Source: Nocardia sp. MH4 (GTDB taxonomy: Bacteria; Actinomycetota; Actinomycetes; Mycobacteriales; Mycobacteriaceae). From it: a stretch of 64,000 nt of DNA. Within the stretch, counting starts at the first letter, position 1, and every line of letters starts with the position of its first letter. A model generated the notes under the pieces. The model was not told the origin of the DNA, ran no database searches, and worked only from the letters and a program-made list of their open reading frames with translations. The position numbers and the translations under genes were made by a program. Positions 16,124-23,831 of the stretch are shown here, one piece after another. Location of the stretch: the NCBI RefSeq assembly GCF_019266065.1, contig NZ_LPNR01000103.1:1-64000 (forward strand), in the 5' to 3' direction.

Positions 16124-16274
16124 GACCCGTGTGAAGGCCGTGCGGCTGGTTCTCGATCACCGTGAGGACTACGCCACCGAGCGGGCGGCGATCAAGGCCG
16201 TGTCGTCCCGGTGGGGGATGACCGCGGAGACGCCGCGGAAGTGGTTCCGCCAAACCGAGGTCGATGAGGGTTAG
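16110..16274 (+). pseudogene. IS3 orfA fragment
   Basis: The frame reads VKAVRLVLDHREDYATERAA and SRWGMTAETPRKWFRQTEVD, the helix-turn-helix of an IS3-family OrfA. The usual first ten residues are missing and the frame stops at 16272-16274, about half the normal length. OrfB sequence follows at once in the next frame, so the C-terminal leucine zipper part has been deleted. Confidence 0.75.
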
Positions 16275-16276
16275 TC

Positions 16277-16896
16277 CGACGGCGTTTCGACGAACCCGAC
16301 GAGCATGGTCATCGCAAACCCGAATCGCTCTATGGCGCGGAGAAGATATGGGGCGGCCATCTGCGACGCGAGGGCATCCCGGTCGCCCGGAGCGGGGCGG
16401 AGCGGTTGATCCGTGTCGACGGATGGCGGGGTGTGTCGCGGCGCAGGGCAATTCGCACTACCGAGGCCGAACCGGGCGGGACGCGGGCGGCGGATCTGGT
16501 GGACCGGAATTTCCGGGTTCCGGCTCCGAATCTGCTGGTCGTCGCCGATTTCACCTACGTGCGATTGGTCAGCGGCGGGTTCTTCTACACCGCGTTCGTC
16601 GCCGACGCCTACGCCGGGCAGATCGCGGGCTGGAAATGCTCGCCCAGCAAACAGGCCGCGTTCGTGGAGTCGGCGATCCGGCAATCTGCCGCGCGGCGGG
16701 TGCGTCAGGGACGGCCGTGGACCGGGTCCACGATTCACCACAGCGACGCCGGATCTCAACACGCGTCAGTGAAAGGCATTGAGACACTGATGCGTTCGGG
16801 CATCCTCCCGTCGATCGGCTCGGTTGGGGACGCCTTCGACAATGCGCTCGCCGAGACCACGATCGGGCTCTGCAAGACCGAGGCGGTGCGTGGTGA
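16277..16896 (+). pseudogene. IS3 orfB (integrase catalytic domain) fragment
   Basis: From about 16277 one frame reads RRFDEPDEHGHRKPESLYGA, EKIWGGHLRREGIPVARS, then the rve catalytic core: VADFTYVRLVSGGFFYTAFV (first D), IHHSDAGSQ (second D) and GDAFDNALAETTIGLCKTE (E). The first ~70 residues and the C-terminus are absent. It ends where an opposite-strand orfA fragment begins (16897). Confidence 0.8.
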
Positions 16897-16969
16897 TTAC
16901 TCATCGAGCCGTTCGAGAGCCAGACGCACGGCCTTCTCGCGAACCTCGGGTGGGTACACGCTTCGACAT
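16897..16969 (-). pseudogene. Second IS3 orfA, 5' fragment
   Basis: On the minus strand an ATG at 16969 (MSK...) is followed, after a one-base shift, by YPPEVREKAVRLALERLDE and a TAA at 16897. The same peptide occurs at the start of the orfA in the IS3 remnant at 22438, also frameshifted near the same place. It belongs to a different insertion from the orfA/orfB pair beside it. Confidence 0.65.
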
Positions 16970-17221
16970 GAGACGAAACCATCTTCCTCAAAGACGGAAG
17001 CGGTCCCAAATCGGTTCAGTTCTTCTCATACCCGAAGATTTGACGTGGTTTTGGTCAAACTCCACAGAAACTCGACAATGTCGATTCTGGTCGGGCTCCA
17101 GTGGGTCGTCGCCCGTGCCGGCAAGGTCGCCGTTCGGGTGTGGTGGGGCGATCGATCTGGCGTCCCCGATGGCGCTGCTGCTGATCACAGTCCTAGTCGG
17201 ATGCGATTACACAGCTCAGCG

Positions 17222-17578
17222 TTATCGGCGGGCGGCGGTTTCGAATTGTTCGAGGGCTTCGAACGCCTCGCAGCCATAGACGACTGCGGGGCCGCCGCCC
17301 ATCATGATCGCCACGCCGATGGTTTCGACGACCTCGGCGTGGGTGGCGCCCGCGGCGATGGCGTCGTGGACGTGGTAGGCGATGCAGCCGTCGCAGTGCA
17401 CGGCGATGCCGATGGACAGGGCCATCAATTCCTTTGTCGCACCGGTGAGCGCTCCCGCACCGATTGCGGCAGCGTGTAGTCCGCCGAAAGACCGCATGGT
17501 CGAGGGGATTTCGCGACCGAGTTGGTTCATGACCGCGCGCAGGTGGTCGTTGATCTCCGGATAGTCCTTGCTTGTCAT
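17222..17578 (-). CDS. Carboxymuconolactone decarboxylase/AhpD-like protein
   Basis: A 118-residue helical protein. The core motif is ELMALSIGIAVHCDGCIAYHVHDAI, with the C-x2-C pair and downstream histidine of AhpD-like peroxidase-linked proteins. A second signature is VETIGVAIMMGGGPAV. Proteins of this size with CxxC usually act in peroxide or alkylhydroperoxide reduction, sometimes as thiol-disulfide partners, rather than in aromatic ring catabolism. The ATG at 17578 has GGGAG upstream. It is divergent from the OsmC-like gene at 17731, and both probably share the intergenic control region, where a DosR-like site lies. Confidence 0.9.
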   Translation of the reverse strand: MTSKDYPEINDHLRAVMNQLGREIPSTMRSFGGLHAAAIGAGALTGATKELMALSIGIAVHCDGCIAYHVHDAIAAGATHAEVVETIGVAIMMGGGPAVVYGCEAFEALEQFETAARR

Positions 17579-17679
17579 CTCGGCTCCCTTCCACGTGGTG
17601 CGTGGCGTGTCTCGTCGTCGATGGGGTGATCGTATGGCCCTGTCCAGGTGCGGCGACACGGCCGAAGCGCCCCTGGACT

Positions 17680-17695
17680 GGTGACGTCGGACCCT
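17680..17695. promoter_or_regulatory. Weak DosR-like box between AhpD-like and OsmC genes
   Basis: GGTGAC-GTCG-GACCCT lies 35 bp before the OsmC-like start. Read on the minus strand it is AGGGTC-N4-GTCACC, one change away from the RGGGYC-N4-G(T/A)CCCY pattern found at four other stress genes in this window. Confidence 0.4.
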
Positions 17696-17730
17696 GGCCG
17701 GTCTGCACGGCCGTGCGACAAGCTCGGGGC

Positions 17731-18186
17731 ATGCAAAACGCCGATACTACGACGTCGTCGGCCGCGCCGACGATCTACACCGTCACTGCCGCCTCGATTG
17801 CCGGGGCCGGGCCCGCTCAGGTGCACGCCGGCCAGGAAACTATCGATCTGGACACCAGCTGGGGAAAGGCGCCGTCAGGGCTGCCGGGTCCGGCGCACCT
17901 GCTGGCTGCGGCACTGGCGGCTTGCCTCTTGAAGAACCTGGCGCGTGCGGAGGATCTGCTGTCGTTCAGCTACCAACGCGCCGAGGTACAAGTGACCGCC
18001 CGTCGTCAGGACGTCCCGCCGAAGTTCACCGAGTTCACCTACCAGCTGCGACTGGTCACCGACGAGCCCCAACGACGTCTGGACCTGTTGCAGCGCAATC
18101 TGGCCGGGTACGGCACCGTGTACAACACCCTCGCGGCTACCTGCGAGGTCCACGGCTCCGTTGTCGCCGTACCGAGCGGCTCCTGA
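17731..18186 (+). CDS. OsmC-family peroxiredoxin-like protein
   Basis: A 151-residue OsmC/Ohr-fold protein. The first conserved cysteine lies in the helix LLAAALAACLLKNLARAED and the second in TLAATCEVHG near the C-terminus, the pair that reduces organic hydroperoxides. The N-terminal strands (VHAGQETIDLDTSWG) are the usual substrate-pocket part. It should act as a thiol-dependent peroxidase in the cytoplasm. The ATG at 17731 is preceded by CGGGG. It is divergent from the AhpD-like gene, suggesting a joint oxidative-stress function. Confidence 0.88.
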   Translation: MQNADTTTSSAAPTIYTVTAASIAGAGPAQVHAGQETIDLDTSWGKAPSGLPGPAHLLAAALAACLLKNLARAEDLLSFSYQRAEVQVTARRQDVPPKFTEFTYQLRLVTDEPQRRLDLLQRNLAGYGTVYNTLAATCEVHGSVVAVPSGS

Positions 18187-18475
18187 CACCGTCGGAATCG
18201 GTCAATCCAGCACGGTGGCAGTACGAAGCAGCCGGACAGCAGACCTGGCCGGGGTCCCGGCGTTCATCGGCGTCGCCGAATCAGGCACAAAGTCGCGATC
18301 GCATGAGCCGGGCAATCCCACCTTCGGCATTACGACGCAGGTATCGCGCGACGACCAGCGCGGCCGCGGCTGGTGACTCGCCCAGGTCGGTCGTGTTCGC
18401 AGTCGGACATACTCGCCCTCGGCCGGATGGCGTGGGCGATGCCCTCGTGGACGTCATCCGTACCGCGAGCCGTGG

Positions 18476-18565
18476 CTACATCGGCTCCATCGGCGGGAAG
18501 ACGCCCCATTCGTGCATCAGCATCATCATGGCGTGCAGGATCTGATGGATCTGGTATCCGAGCAT
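18476..18565 (-). CDS. 29-residue methionine-rich small protein
   Basis: A 29-codon frame begins at an ATG nine bases after a perfect AGGAGG (18575-18580) and encodes MLGYQIHQILHAMMMLMHEW followed by GVFPPMEPM. It has seven methionines, three histidines and an amphipathic helix. The ribosome site is among the best in the window, and the peptide is too short for routine gene finders. The DosR-like palindrome at 18642-18657 is 77 bp upstream. Function unknown; the M/H content could bind metal or membrane, which is only a guess. Confidence 0.5.
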   Translation of the reverse strand: MLGYQIHQILHAMMMLMHEWGVFPPMEPM

Positions 18566-18641
18566 CGCGTGTTTCCTCCTCCGGTCGCGCGGAGTGCGCG
18601 ACTCACCGTTCGACTGTGCGCGTCCAGGGAACAAAGCGAAC

Positions 18642-18657
18642 AGGGTCGGAAGACCCT
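18642..18657. promoter_or_regulatory. DosR/DevR-like palindrome AGGGTC-N4-GACCCT
   Basis: A perfect 6-bp inverted repeat with a four-base spacer (GGAA) lies between the 29-residue peptide and the divergent universal stress protein. It matches the motif shared by other stress genes here and resembles the GGGAC-N4-GTCCC core of mycobacterial DosR boxes. Confidence 0.6.
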
Positions 18658-18837
18658 CCTGGATCGCCACAGGTCACGCCCTCGTTAGCCCCGTCATCGA
18701 CGCGGCGGTGACCATGACATGCCGTCGCCCGGCTGACGAGGACACGAACGACGAATGGCCCCCCGACGTGAGTCGTGTGCCCCTGTCGCCCGCCCGGCGG
18801 TGCACGCATGCTGGCAGCAGCGGAAGGGGAATCGACT

Positions 18838-19716
18838 ATGAGCGTTGTCGCGCATCCGGGGCCGGTTGTCGTCGGCGTCGACGGTTCGGAACAAGCAGGT
18901 TGGGCATTGCGCTGGGCCGCCGAATACGCTGCCCACCATCGAGTCTCACTGGTGCTCGTCTGCGCTGTCGATGTCCCGGTCGATTCCGGTCCGGGTCTGG
19001 GTGGTCCGCACTTCGATCTCGAGGCACTACGCCGCGACGGTGAGAAGATCGTCGCGTCGGCGGCGGCCGAGGCAGTGGTGGTGACGGCGCCGATCGCCGA
19101 GGTCACGATCACCTCGGAAGTCGTCCTCGGCTCAGCGCGTGCCGCGCTCCGCCACCGCAGCGAATCTGCGCGCCTGCTCGTCGTCGGTAGCCGCGGCCTC
19201 GGCGCGTTCCGCCGGACGCTGCTCGGCTCGATCAGCTCGTCGATCGCCGGACACGCCGGGTGCGCGGTAGCGGTGATTCCCGAATCGGCGGTCCCACGGG
19301 ACGGCCCGGTGGTGGTCGGAGTCGACGGGACGGCCCGCAGCATGGCGGCGCTCGCCATCGCCTTCGACGAAGCCGCCCGTCGTGGGGTCGTGCTGCGGGC
19401 GGTGCACGCTTGGTCTGAATTCGGCCGCTCGCAGTCGCCCGCCGCGTTGCGGGCCACTGCCGCGGCGAGGCTCGCCGAGAGCCTCGCCGGCTTCGCTGAG
19501 AACTATCCCGACGTGGAGGTCGATCGCATCGTCGTCGAGGATCGACCCGCCAACGCGATTCTCGCCGCAGCCTCCCGCGCTCAACTGGCGGTCGTCGGCA
19601 GTCACGGCCGCGCCAGGCTGTCCGACGCCGTTCTCGGCTCGGTGGCCCACGCGGTTCTGCACGGCATCGAGTGCCCGTTGATCATCGCGCGGCCACGCGC
19701 GTCGGTCATCCACTGA
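18838..19716 (+). CDS. Universal stress protein, tandem UspA domains
   Basis: A 292-residue protein with two UspA domains, about residues 10-145 and 155-288. Each starts with an ATP-contacting VVVGVDGS/T strand. Each ends with a Gly-rich nucleotide loop: VVGSRGLGAFRRTLLGSISS in the first and VVGSHGRARLSDAVLGSVAH in the second, fitting G-x2-G-x9-G-S. ATP-binding tandem Usps of this kind belong to hypoxia and stationary-phase regulons in mycobacteria. The ATG at 18838 follows GGAAGGGGA. The DosR-like palindrome lies about 180 bp upstream, so control by it is possible but distant. Confidence 0.93.
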   Translation: MSVVAHPGPVVVGVDGSEQAGWALRWAAEYAAHHRVSLVLVCAVDVPVDSGPGLGGPHFDLEALRRDGEKIVASAAAEAVVVTAPIAEVTITSEVVLGSARAALRHRSESARLLVVGSRGLGAFRRTLLGSISSSIAGHAGCAVAVIPESAVPRDGPVVVGVDGTARSMAALAIAFDEAARRGVVLRAVHAWSEFGRSQSPAALRATAAARLAESLAGFAENYPDVEVDRIVVEDRPANAILAAASRAQLAVVGSHGRARLSDAVLGSVAHAVLHGIECPLIIARPRASVIH

Positions 19717-19750
19717 TGCCTGACATGAGACAACGAACGGCACCCGAGGC

Positions 19751-19766
19751 AGGGTCGGCGGTCCCC
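19751..19766. promoter_or_regulatory. DosR-like box upstream of GerW-like copy 2
   Basis: AGGGTC-GGCG-GTCCCC about 90 bp before the gene start. It lies in a ~95-bp segment that is duplicated upstream of GerW copy 3 (about 51012-51110), where the site is also kept. Confidence 0.55.
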
Positions 19767-19857
19767 GTCGACCGCCGAGGACGGGTGGTCGAATCGGAAG
19801 ACAGTGTTCAACAGCGCGGAACGATTACCAGCCCTGCGGATGCGCGGAGGAAACCCG

Positions 19858-20010
19858 ATGAGATTCGATGACGTGGTCGCAACCGTGAAAGAAGCGATGT
19901 CGGTCGAACGTGTGTACGCCCCGCCGGTGGAGCATGACGGAACGACGGTGATCGGTGTCGCCGCGATCTCCGGAGGTGCCGGTGGCGGCGGGTCAGACCC
20001 GGATCCTTGA
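19858..20010 (+). pseudogene. GerW-family protein, copy 2, truncated
   Basis: A 50-residue frame MRFDDVVATVKEAMSVERVY, then APPVEHDGTTVIGVAAISGG and a glycine run ending in SDPDP. It is nearly identical in its first 45 residues to GerW copy 3 at 51183, but the second half (FGIGAKPVGAFVIRDGRVRW in copy 3 and the C-terminal helix) is gone. The start has a strong GGAGG. After the stop, a different gene's tail (E2-like) begins within a few bases, so a deletion joined the two. Confidence 0.7.
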
Positions 20011-20187
20011 TCTTCGTGCCGCGACCGATTGGTTGCACGCGACGAACCGGTCCCGCTCGGTGAGCTCATGGTGCGGCTCCGGGGTGCCGTAGACCGGGCG
20101 CGTTCGGCACGACTCCTGTCCTCGGATGCCGCGCCGGCGAGTATCACCGTCACGAATCTCGGCAGCGACGAGAATCCGCATCGATGA
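20011..20187 (+). pseudogene. 2-oxoacid dehydrogenase E2-type acyltransferase, C-terminal remnant
   Basis: In-frame sequence DEPVPLGELMVRLRGAVDRA, RSARLLSSDAAPASITVTNLG, then SDENPHR and stop at 20185-20187. The ITVTNLG strand and preceding RARSARLLSSD helix are characteristic of the chloramphenicol-acetyltransferase-like catalytic domain of dihydrolipoamide acyltransferases. The lipoyl domain, most of the catalytic domain and the HxxxDG motif are absent. It lies directly after the truncated GerW copy. Confidence 0.5.
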
Positions 20188-20287
20188 ATGCGACTATCCG
20201 CGTCTGGCGACCATCCACACGTGCGTCGAATTTCTCGCGACTCGGGCCTGAAGCCGGCGAGGCGTGGCATCGCCTGGGACGACATCG

Positions 20288-20491
20288 TCACTGGCTTCGG
20301 CGCAGCTCGATCCGGACCATGTTCTCCAATCCGTCCAGCGCCGCATCGGACGACGTCGGGTGCGAGCACGACAGATTTGGAAAGTCGACGCAGTAAGCGA
20401 TGAATGCGCGTCGGGGGTGTGACCAGCACACATCCCAGCTGATGCGAAGCAGTTGGCGCTCGATGTTCTCGGCGGGGGTAATGGTGTCCAT
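20288..20491 (-). CDS. Small hypothetical protein
   Basis: A 67-residue protein (MDTITPAENIERQLLRISWD) with the conspicuous string SHPRRAFIAYCVDFPNLSC and a C-terminal helix LDGLENMVRIELRRSQ. Base composition is less GC-rich than that of its neighbours, which could mean transfer. The ATG at 20491 is preceded by GAAAG; a GTG eleven codons earlier (20524) is an alternative. No family recognised. Confidence 0.45.
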   Translation of the reverse strand: MDTITPAENIERQLLRISWDVCWSHPRRAFIAYCVDFPNLSCSHPTSSDAALDGLENMVRIELRRSQ

Positions 20492-20728
20492 GGGTCGATT
20501 CTTTCGGAGTGTGGTGTTCGACACATGGTCGAAAAGGCTTTGAGATTAATGCCTTTCGTCATCGTTCGGCCCACGCGGAAGACCGTCACGTGGCCGAATC
20601 CACGTACTCGACTCGATCGACCTCTACCTCGACTCGCGGGCGGGGTGGTTCGCACGCTCGCGTGGTCACCCCACCGAAATACCACAGTTCGGTCAGTCAC
20701 CTCAGAATTGGAACGGCTGCCGCAGTAC

Positions 20729-21102
20729 CTACCTCGGTGTGCACTCGGGCGTGGCGACGTCGAGGGGCTTCTCCGAGAAGGCGGGGGAACTTCAGCACCG
20801 AGCAGTTCTATGATTGCGTTCCAAATCAGGTTCGAGTACTTCGATAGTTCGACCCGGTCGGCTCCTCGATCTACGGTGCGTTGGGTCTGCCATTCGGAGA
20901 ACCGCGGGGCGAACCACAGCAGTCGGACGAAGTCGGGGTGAAGCCGTTCTCGTTCGGGTATCTCGATCGTCTGGAGGAGCTCCAGGTACGCGTCACCCAG
21001 CTCGGGGACGAATCTGCCGTCGCGGAGGTTGCCGAGGTATCCGCGTTCTGGGTCCCAGGCTGTGTCGAGTGCTTCCAGGACTGTGGGGGAGTCGTGTTTC
21101 AT
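20729..21102 (-). CDS. Hypothetical protein, probably frameshifted near its end
   Basis: The product begins MKHDSPTVLEALDTAWDPER and continues through a helical region rich in charged and aromatic residues (RLHPDFVRLLWFAPRFSEW, SKYSNLIWNAIIELLGAE). After about residue 105 the frame degenerates into serine/arginine/proline. A one-base shift at the C-run near 20785 gives PAFSEKPLDVATPECTPR and a stop at 20729, which looks like the true end. A protein of ~124 residues is therefore likely, with an indel or sequencing error. I do not recognise the family. GC content is lower than in the surrounding genes, as for the small protein downstream. Confidence 0.5.
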
Positions 21103-21172
21103 TGCCAGAATCCCATGATCGCTTCGGGTGACTGCGTGCACCACCGTCGAGCCGGGGCGCGGGACGGCCGGG

Positions 21173-22216
21173 TCAGCAGGCTCCTTGCAGGCCGGGAAGT
21201 CGGTGCGCCAGCAGGAATTCCATCATTCTGCGTTGCAGGGCCAGACCGCTGGTCGATTGCATCAGTAGTCCGCCGCCGATGTGATCCGGTCCGATCGGTG
21301 TGACGAATTGGGCCAGCTCGCAGCCCTGGCTCGAGTAGTGCTCGATAGTCGCGGGCACCGGATCGGCGGTGGTGGTGACGGCGGTAGGGGTGTCCGCGAG
21401 GGTGCGGATGCCCGCCCGCCGGTCGGCGCCGAGCCACTGCAGGATGTTCGCGCGTCCGATCGGGTAGAGGCTGGTCTGGTCGGCCAGATCCTGGAGGAAG
21501 AAGGCGGGCACCGGGCGGGCGCGCGGGCCCATGGCCTCGATAATGCCGGCGCCGGTGATGTCGGTGTATGGCGGCTGCGGGTTGATCCCGTACGGCCCTG
21601 CGGCCATCGGTGCGATCGCGGCGTACAGGTCCGGGTAGGTGGCGGCCATGACCGTGCTCATGCCGCCGCCCGCAGAGTAGCCGCCGACATAGACCCGGTC
21701 GCGATCGAGCCCGAACTCCTCGATCAGGGTGGTGGTGATGCCCGCGACAATCGACGGCTCACCGGTCTCGCGCTGCTGGTTGGCCGGATCGAACCAGTTC
21801 CAGCAGTGGCGCTCGTTGGCTGCTCGGGTCTGGATCGGGTACGCGAGAACGAAGCCCAATTCGTCGGCGACCCGCGTCAGCGCGAACCCGTTGCCGGCCA
21901 GCTGCGCCTCCGGATCGGTACAGCCGTGCAGGTAGATCATGAGGGGCTTGCCCGCAAGATCACCGGGCGGGACGTGTAGGTAGTAGTCGCGGGTGCCCGC
22001 TGCATTGGTGTAGCTGCGCTGGGTGACCTCGGACGCGTGTGCCTCCGGGCCGCTCAGCGCGCCCAGACCCGATACCAGCACCGCCAGGGCGACCGGGGCA
22101 GCGAGACGGCCCGGTGAGATGACGTGCCCGCCGATCCGCCGCAGCGCGGCGCGGATGGATTCGAGGGCCGGCTTTCGCGAGGAGTCCGTCCGCAGACTTG
22201 TGTCGATCGACTTCAT
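21173..22216 (-). CDS. Exported PHB-depolymerase-like esterase
   Basis: A 347-residue secreted serine hydrolase. After a long charged N-region, a hydrophobic signal stretch ([19 protein letters not shown]) leads to a cleavage-like AHA-S at about residue 61. The mature part shows YYLHVPPGDLAGKPLMIYLHG (oxyanion region), the nucleophile GYSAGGG (Ser181) and a C-terminal GPDHIGG histidine. WNWFDPANQQRETGE is typical of the PHB-depolymerase/feruloyl-esterase family (esterase D-like). It should cleave extracellular polyesters or aryl esters. The ATG at 22216 has GGGAAGGG upstream. An IS3 remnant starts 169 bp behind its start region. Confidence 0.9.
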   Translation of the reverse strand: MKSIDTSLRTDSSRKPALESIRAALRRIGGHVISPGRLAAPVALAVLVSGLGALSGPEAHASEVTQRSYTNAAGTRDYYLHVPPGDLAGKPLMIYLHGCTDPEAQLAGNGFALTRVADELGFVLAYPIQTRAANERHCWNWFDPANQQRETGEPSIVAGITTTLIEEFGLDRDRVYVGGYSAGGGMSTVMAATYPDLYAAIAPMAAGPYGINPQPPYTDITGAGIIEAMGPRARPVPAFFLQDLADQTSLYPIGRANILQWLGADRRAGIRTLADTPTAVTTTADPVPATIEHYSSQGCELAQFVTPIGPDHIGGGLLMQSTSGLALQRRMMEFLLAHRLPGLQGAC

Positions 22217-22437
22217 AGATTCCCTTCCCTGGTTCGCCCTACAGTGCCGCACCTGTCGCGGCTGATCCAGCGTTCCAAGATCGGCGAGCGTTCGTGAGCC
22301 CATTGTCTTGTCCGCGGACCACGGCGTCCAGGTACGGGCGCGAGGCCCCGGCTGGGATCCGCAGGCTCTCTTCACGTTTTAGCGTGAACCGTCACGGGCC
22401 GGGGGCGGCTTCTTCCTAGTGGAAGATGGTCGTCATC

Positions 22438-22763
22438 ATGCCGAAGCGTTATCCCCCGACGTTCGTGAGAAGGCCGTGCGCCTGGTTTTGGAGCGTCTGG
22501 ATGAGTTCGAGTCCCTGTATGCCGCCGCCAGGGCGACCGGCCCGCTGGTCGATGTGTACTACGAGACGTTGCGGGTGTCGGTGAAAAAGGCCATGGCCGA
22601 GGGATCGCGGCCGGGCAAGAATTCCGCGGGCGGACTGGCCGCGGCTGAACGTGAAGAGCTGGCCAAACTCCGCAAAGAAGCGCGAGAGCTCAAGCAGGCC
22701 AACGAGATTCTGAAGCTGGCATCAGCCATTTTCGCGCGGGAACTCGACCCGCGACACCGTTGA
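22438..22763 (+). pseudogene. IS3 orfA, frameshifted
   Basis: The natural start MPKRYPP lies at the ATG 22438, but one base is missing before VREKAVRLVLERLDEFESL, so the main frame is not in register with the start. The rest is normal: a helix-turn-helix region, then AEREELAKLRKEARELKQAN and EILKLASAIFARELD, the leucine-zipper end of IS3 OrfA. The same frameshift region is seen in the fragment at 16897-16969. Confidence 0.8.
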
Positions 22764-23058
22764 TCGTCGGTTTCATCGACGAATACCGCCAGGTCTATGG
22801 CGTCGAGTCGATCTGTAGTGCGCTCTCAGTGCACGGAATCCAGTTCGCGCCAAGGACTTACCGCAAAGCCGCCGCCGGCCCGCCTCGGCCCGCTATATCG
22901 CCGACGCGCACGTGGAGAACGCTCTGCGTGATTTGGCGGGTAGTTCAGAGCAAATGTATGGGCGCCGCAAGATGACATGCTATCTACGCCGCCGCGGCCA
23001 CCAGGTCGCCTTCTGCTACTACTCTCAACAATCGCCACGCCGACCGGCGCTGGTCTAA
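22760..23058 (+). pseudogene. IS3 orfB, 5' part with frameshift and deletion
   Basis: The ATG overlaps the end of orfA by four bases as in active IS3 elements: MIVGFIDEYRQVYGVESICS. After RTYRK a shift moves the homologous sequence to another frame (YIADAHVENALRDLAG, MYGRRKMTCYLRRRGHQVAF). The conserved frame then stops at 23056-23058 and the whole DDE integrase core is absent. Confidence 0.78.
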
Positions 23059-23091
23059 ATCAGAAGCCGGTCCTTTACCCGTGACAGTTCA

Positions 23092-23384
23092 TGGGCCATG
23101 ATCGCCCGACGGTGACGCCGCATGTCAAGCTCTCACGCGCTGAAAACCCCTCCGCCGGTTCGGGAAAAGTGGCCGACAGTCCAATGCGAGATTGCCGGTT
23201 TCCGATCGGTTTTCCGAACACCAGCGTCTGCGAGTCCTCGCGCGGGCGCCCCGGACGCGGCCGGGGCGTTACTGGAAATCATCCGATCAGGGGCGGGTCA
23301 GCGACGGTATTCGTGGGGCCTTCCGGCATTGCAGATCTGCTTGTCATTCAGCGCCTTCGAACGCTGCTCCTGCGAGGACACTAT
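23092..23384. other. Intergenic stretch without recognised gene
   Basis: Short frames on both strands conflict and show no motifs. It separates the right end of the IS3 element from the startless frame at 23385-23669. Confidence 0.35.
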
Positions 23385-23669
23385 CTAGATGTGGATCGTT
23401 GCCTGCCCTTCGAGCTCAGCCACTGTTCGTTCCAGAACATCGCGCGCAAGCGTTGTCTCGCCGATATCCTCCGGCTGTCGGGCCAGCCTCGCTTCTTCCA
23501 GCTTCTCGGTCAGGTAGCGATGCCCCAGGTAACTTTCGAGTATCCGCACTTTGGCGTCTTCCCGGTCGACCCCGTCTTCTTGCCCCGTCGATGTTCGGAA
23601 TACGGTCGTTTCCGAACGGCTCCTCGTGTCAATGTTCGAAGTCGCTTTCAGCAGAGCTCGAAGTCCTGT
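23385..23669 (-). pseudogene. Unrecognised helical protein fragment without start codon
   Basis: A minus-strand frame open for 94 codons ends at 23385-23387. Its second half is plainly protein-like: REDAKVRILESYLGHRYLTE, KLEEARLARQPEDIGETTLA, RDVLERTVAELEGQATIHI. It is charged and helical, possibly a coiled coil. No ATG occurs, and the only internal GTG (in DAKVRIL) lacks a ribosome site. The frame is closed upstream by a TGA at 23672. It is probably the tail of a lost gene. Confidence 0.4.
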
Positions 23670-23831
23670 TCAGCTGCTCCGGCCCCGTTGAGACTCGCTT
23701 TGCGATCTAGCCAGCCGACCTGATGTTTCCCTCCCGTAGGGGCTGTCGGCCCGACGAGGTCGTATTGATCGGCCGGTTGTCTACCTGTCGTCCGGCGATG
23801 TCGAGGAACCCCTGGGAGCGCCGCGGCTTGC

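Larger units (their letters stand above)
16110..16969. mobile_element. Nested remnants of IS3-family elements
   Basis: This stretch contains the N-terminal part of one IS3-type orfA, a fused orfB fragment with the DDE core, and, on the opposite strand, the beginning of a second IS3 orfA. Together they show at least two IS3 events. No clear terminal inverted repeats could be found, so the outer borders are taken from coding homology. The element separates the truncated methyltransferase from the AhpD-like gene. Confidence 0.7.
22385..23091. mobile_element. IS3-family element, internally deleted, with both inverted repeats
   Basis: Left end TGAACCGTCACGGG at 22385-22398 and right end TGAACTGTCACGGG on the minus strand at 23091-23078, 13 of 14 bases identical, enclose frameshifted orfA and a shortened orfB. 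At 707 bp the element is little more than half of a normal IS3 member. TGAACC ends are usual for this group. It is immobile by itself but could be moved in trans. Confidence 0.85.

Noticed and set aside
16970..17221. Possible gene between the IS3 debris and the AhpD-like gene
   Set aside because: Frames such as GAIDLASPMALLLITVLVG look like a membrane segment, but there is no start, no motif and only a short stretch.
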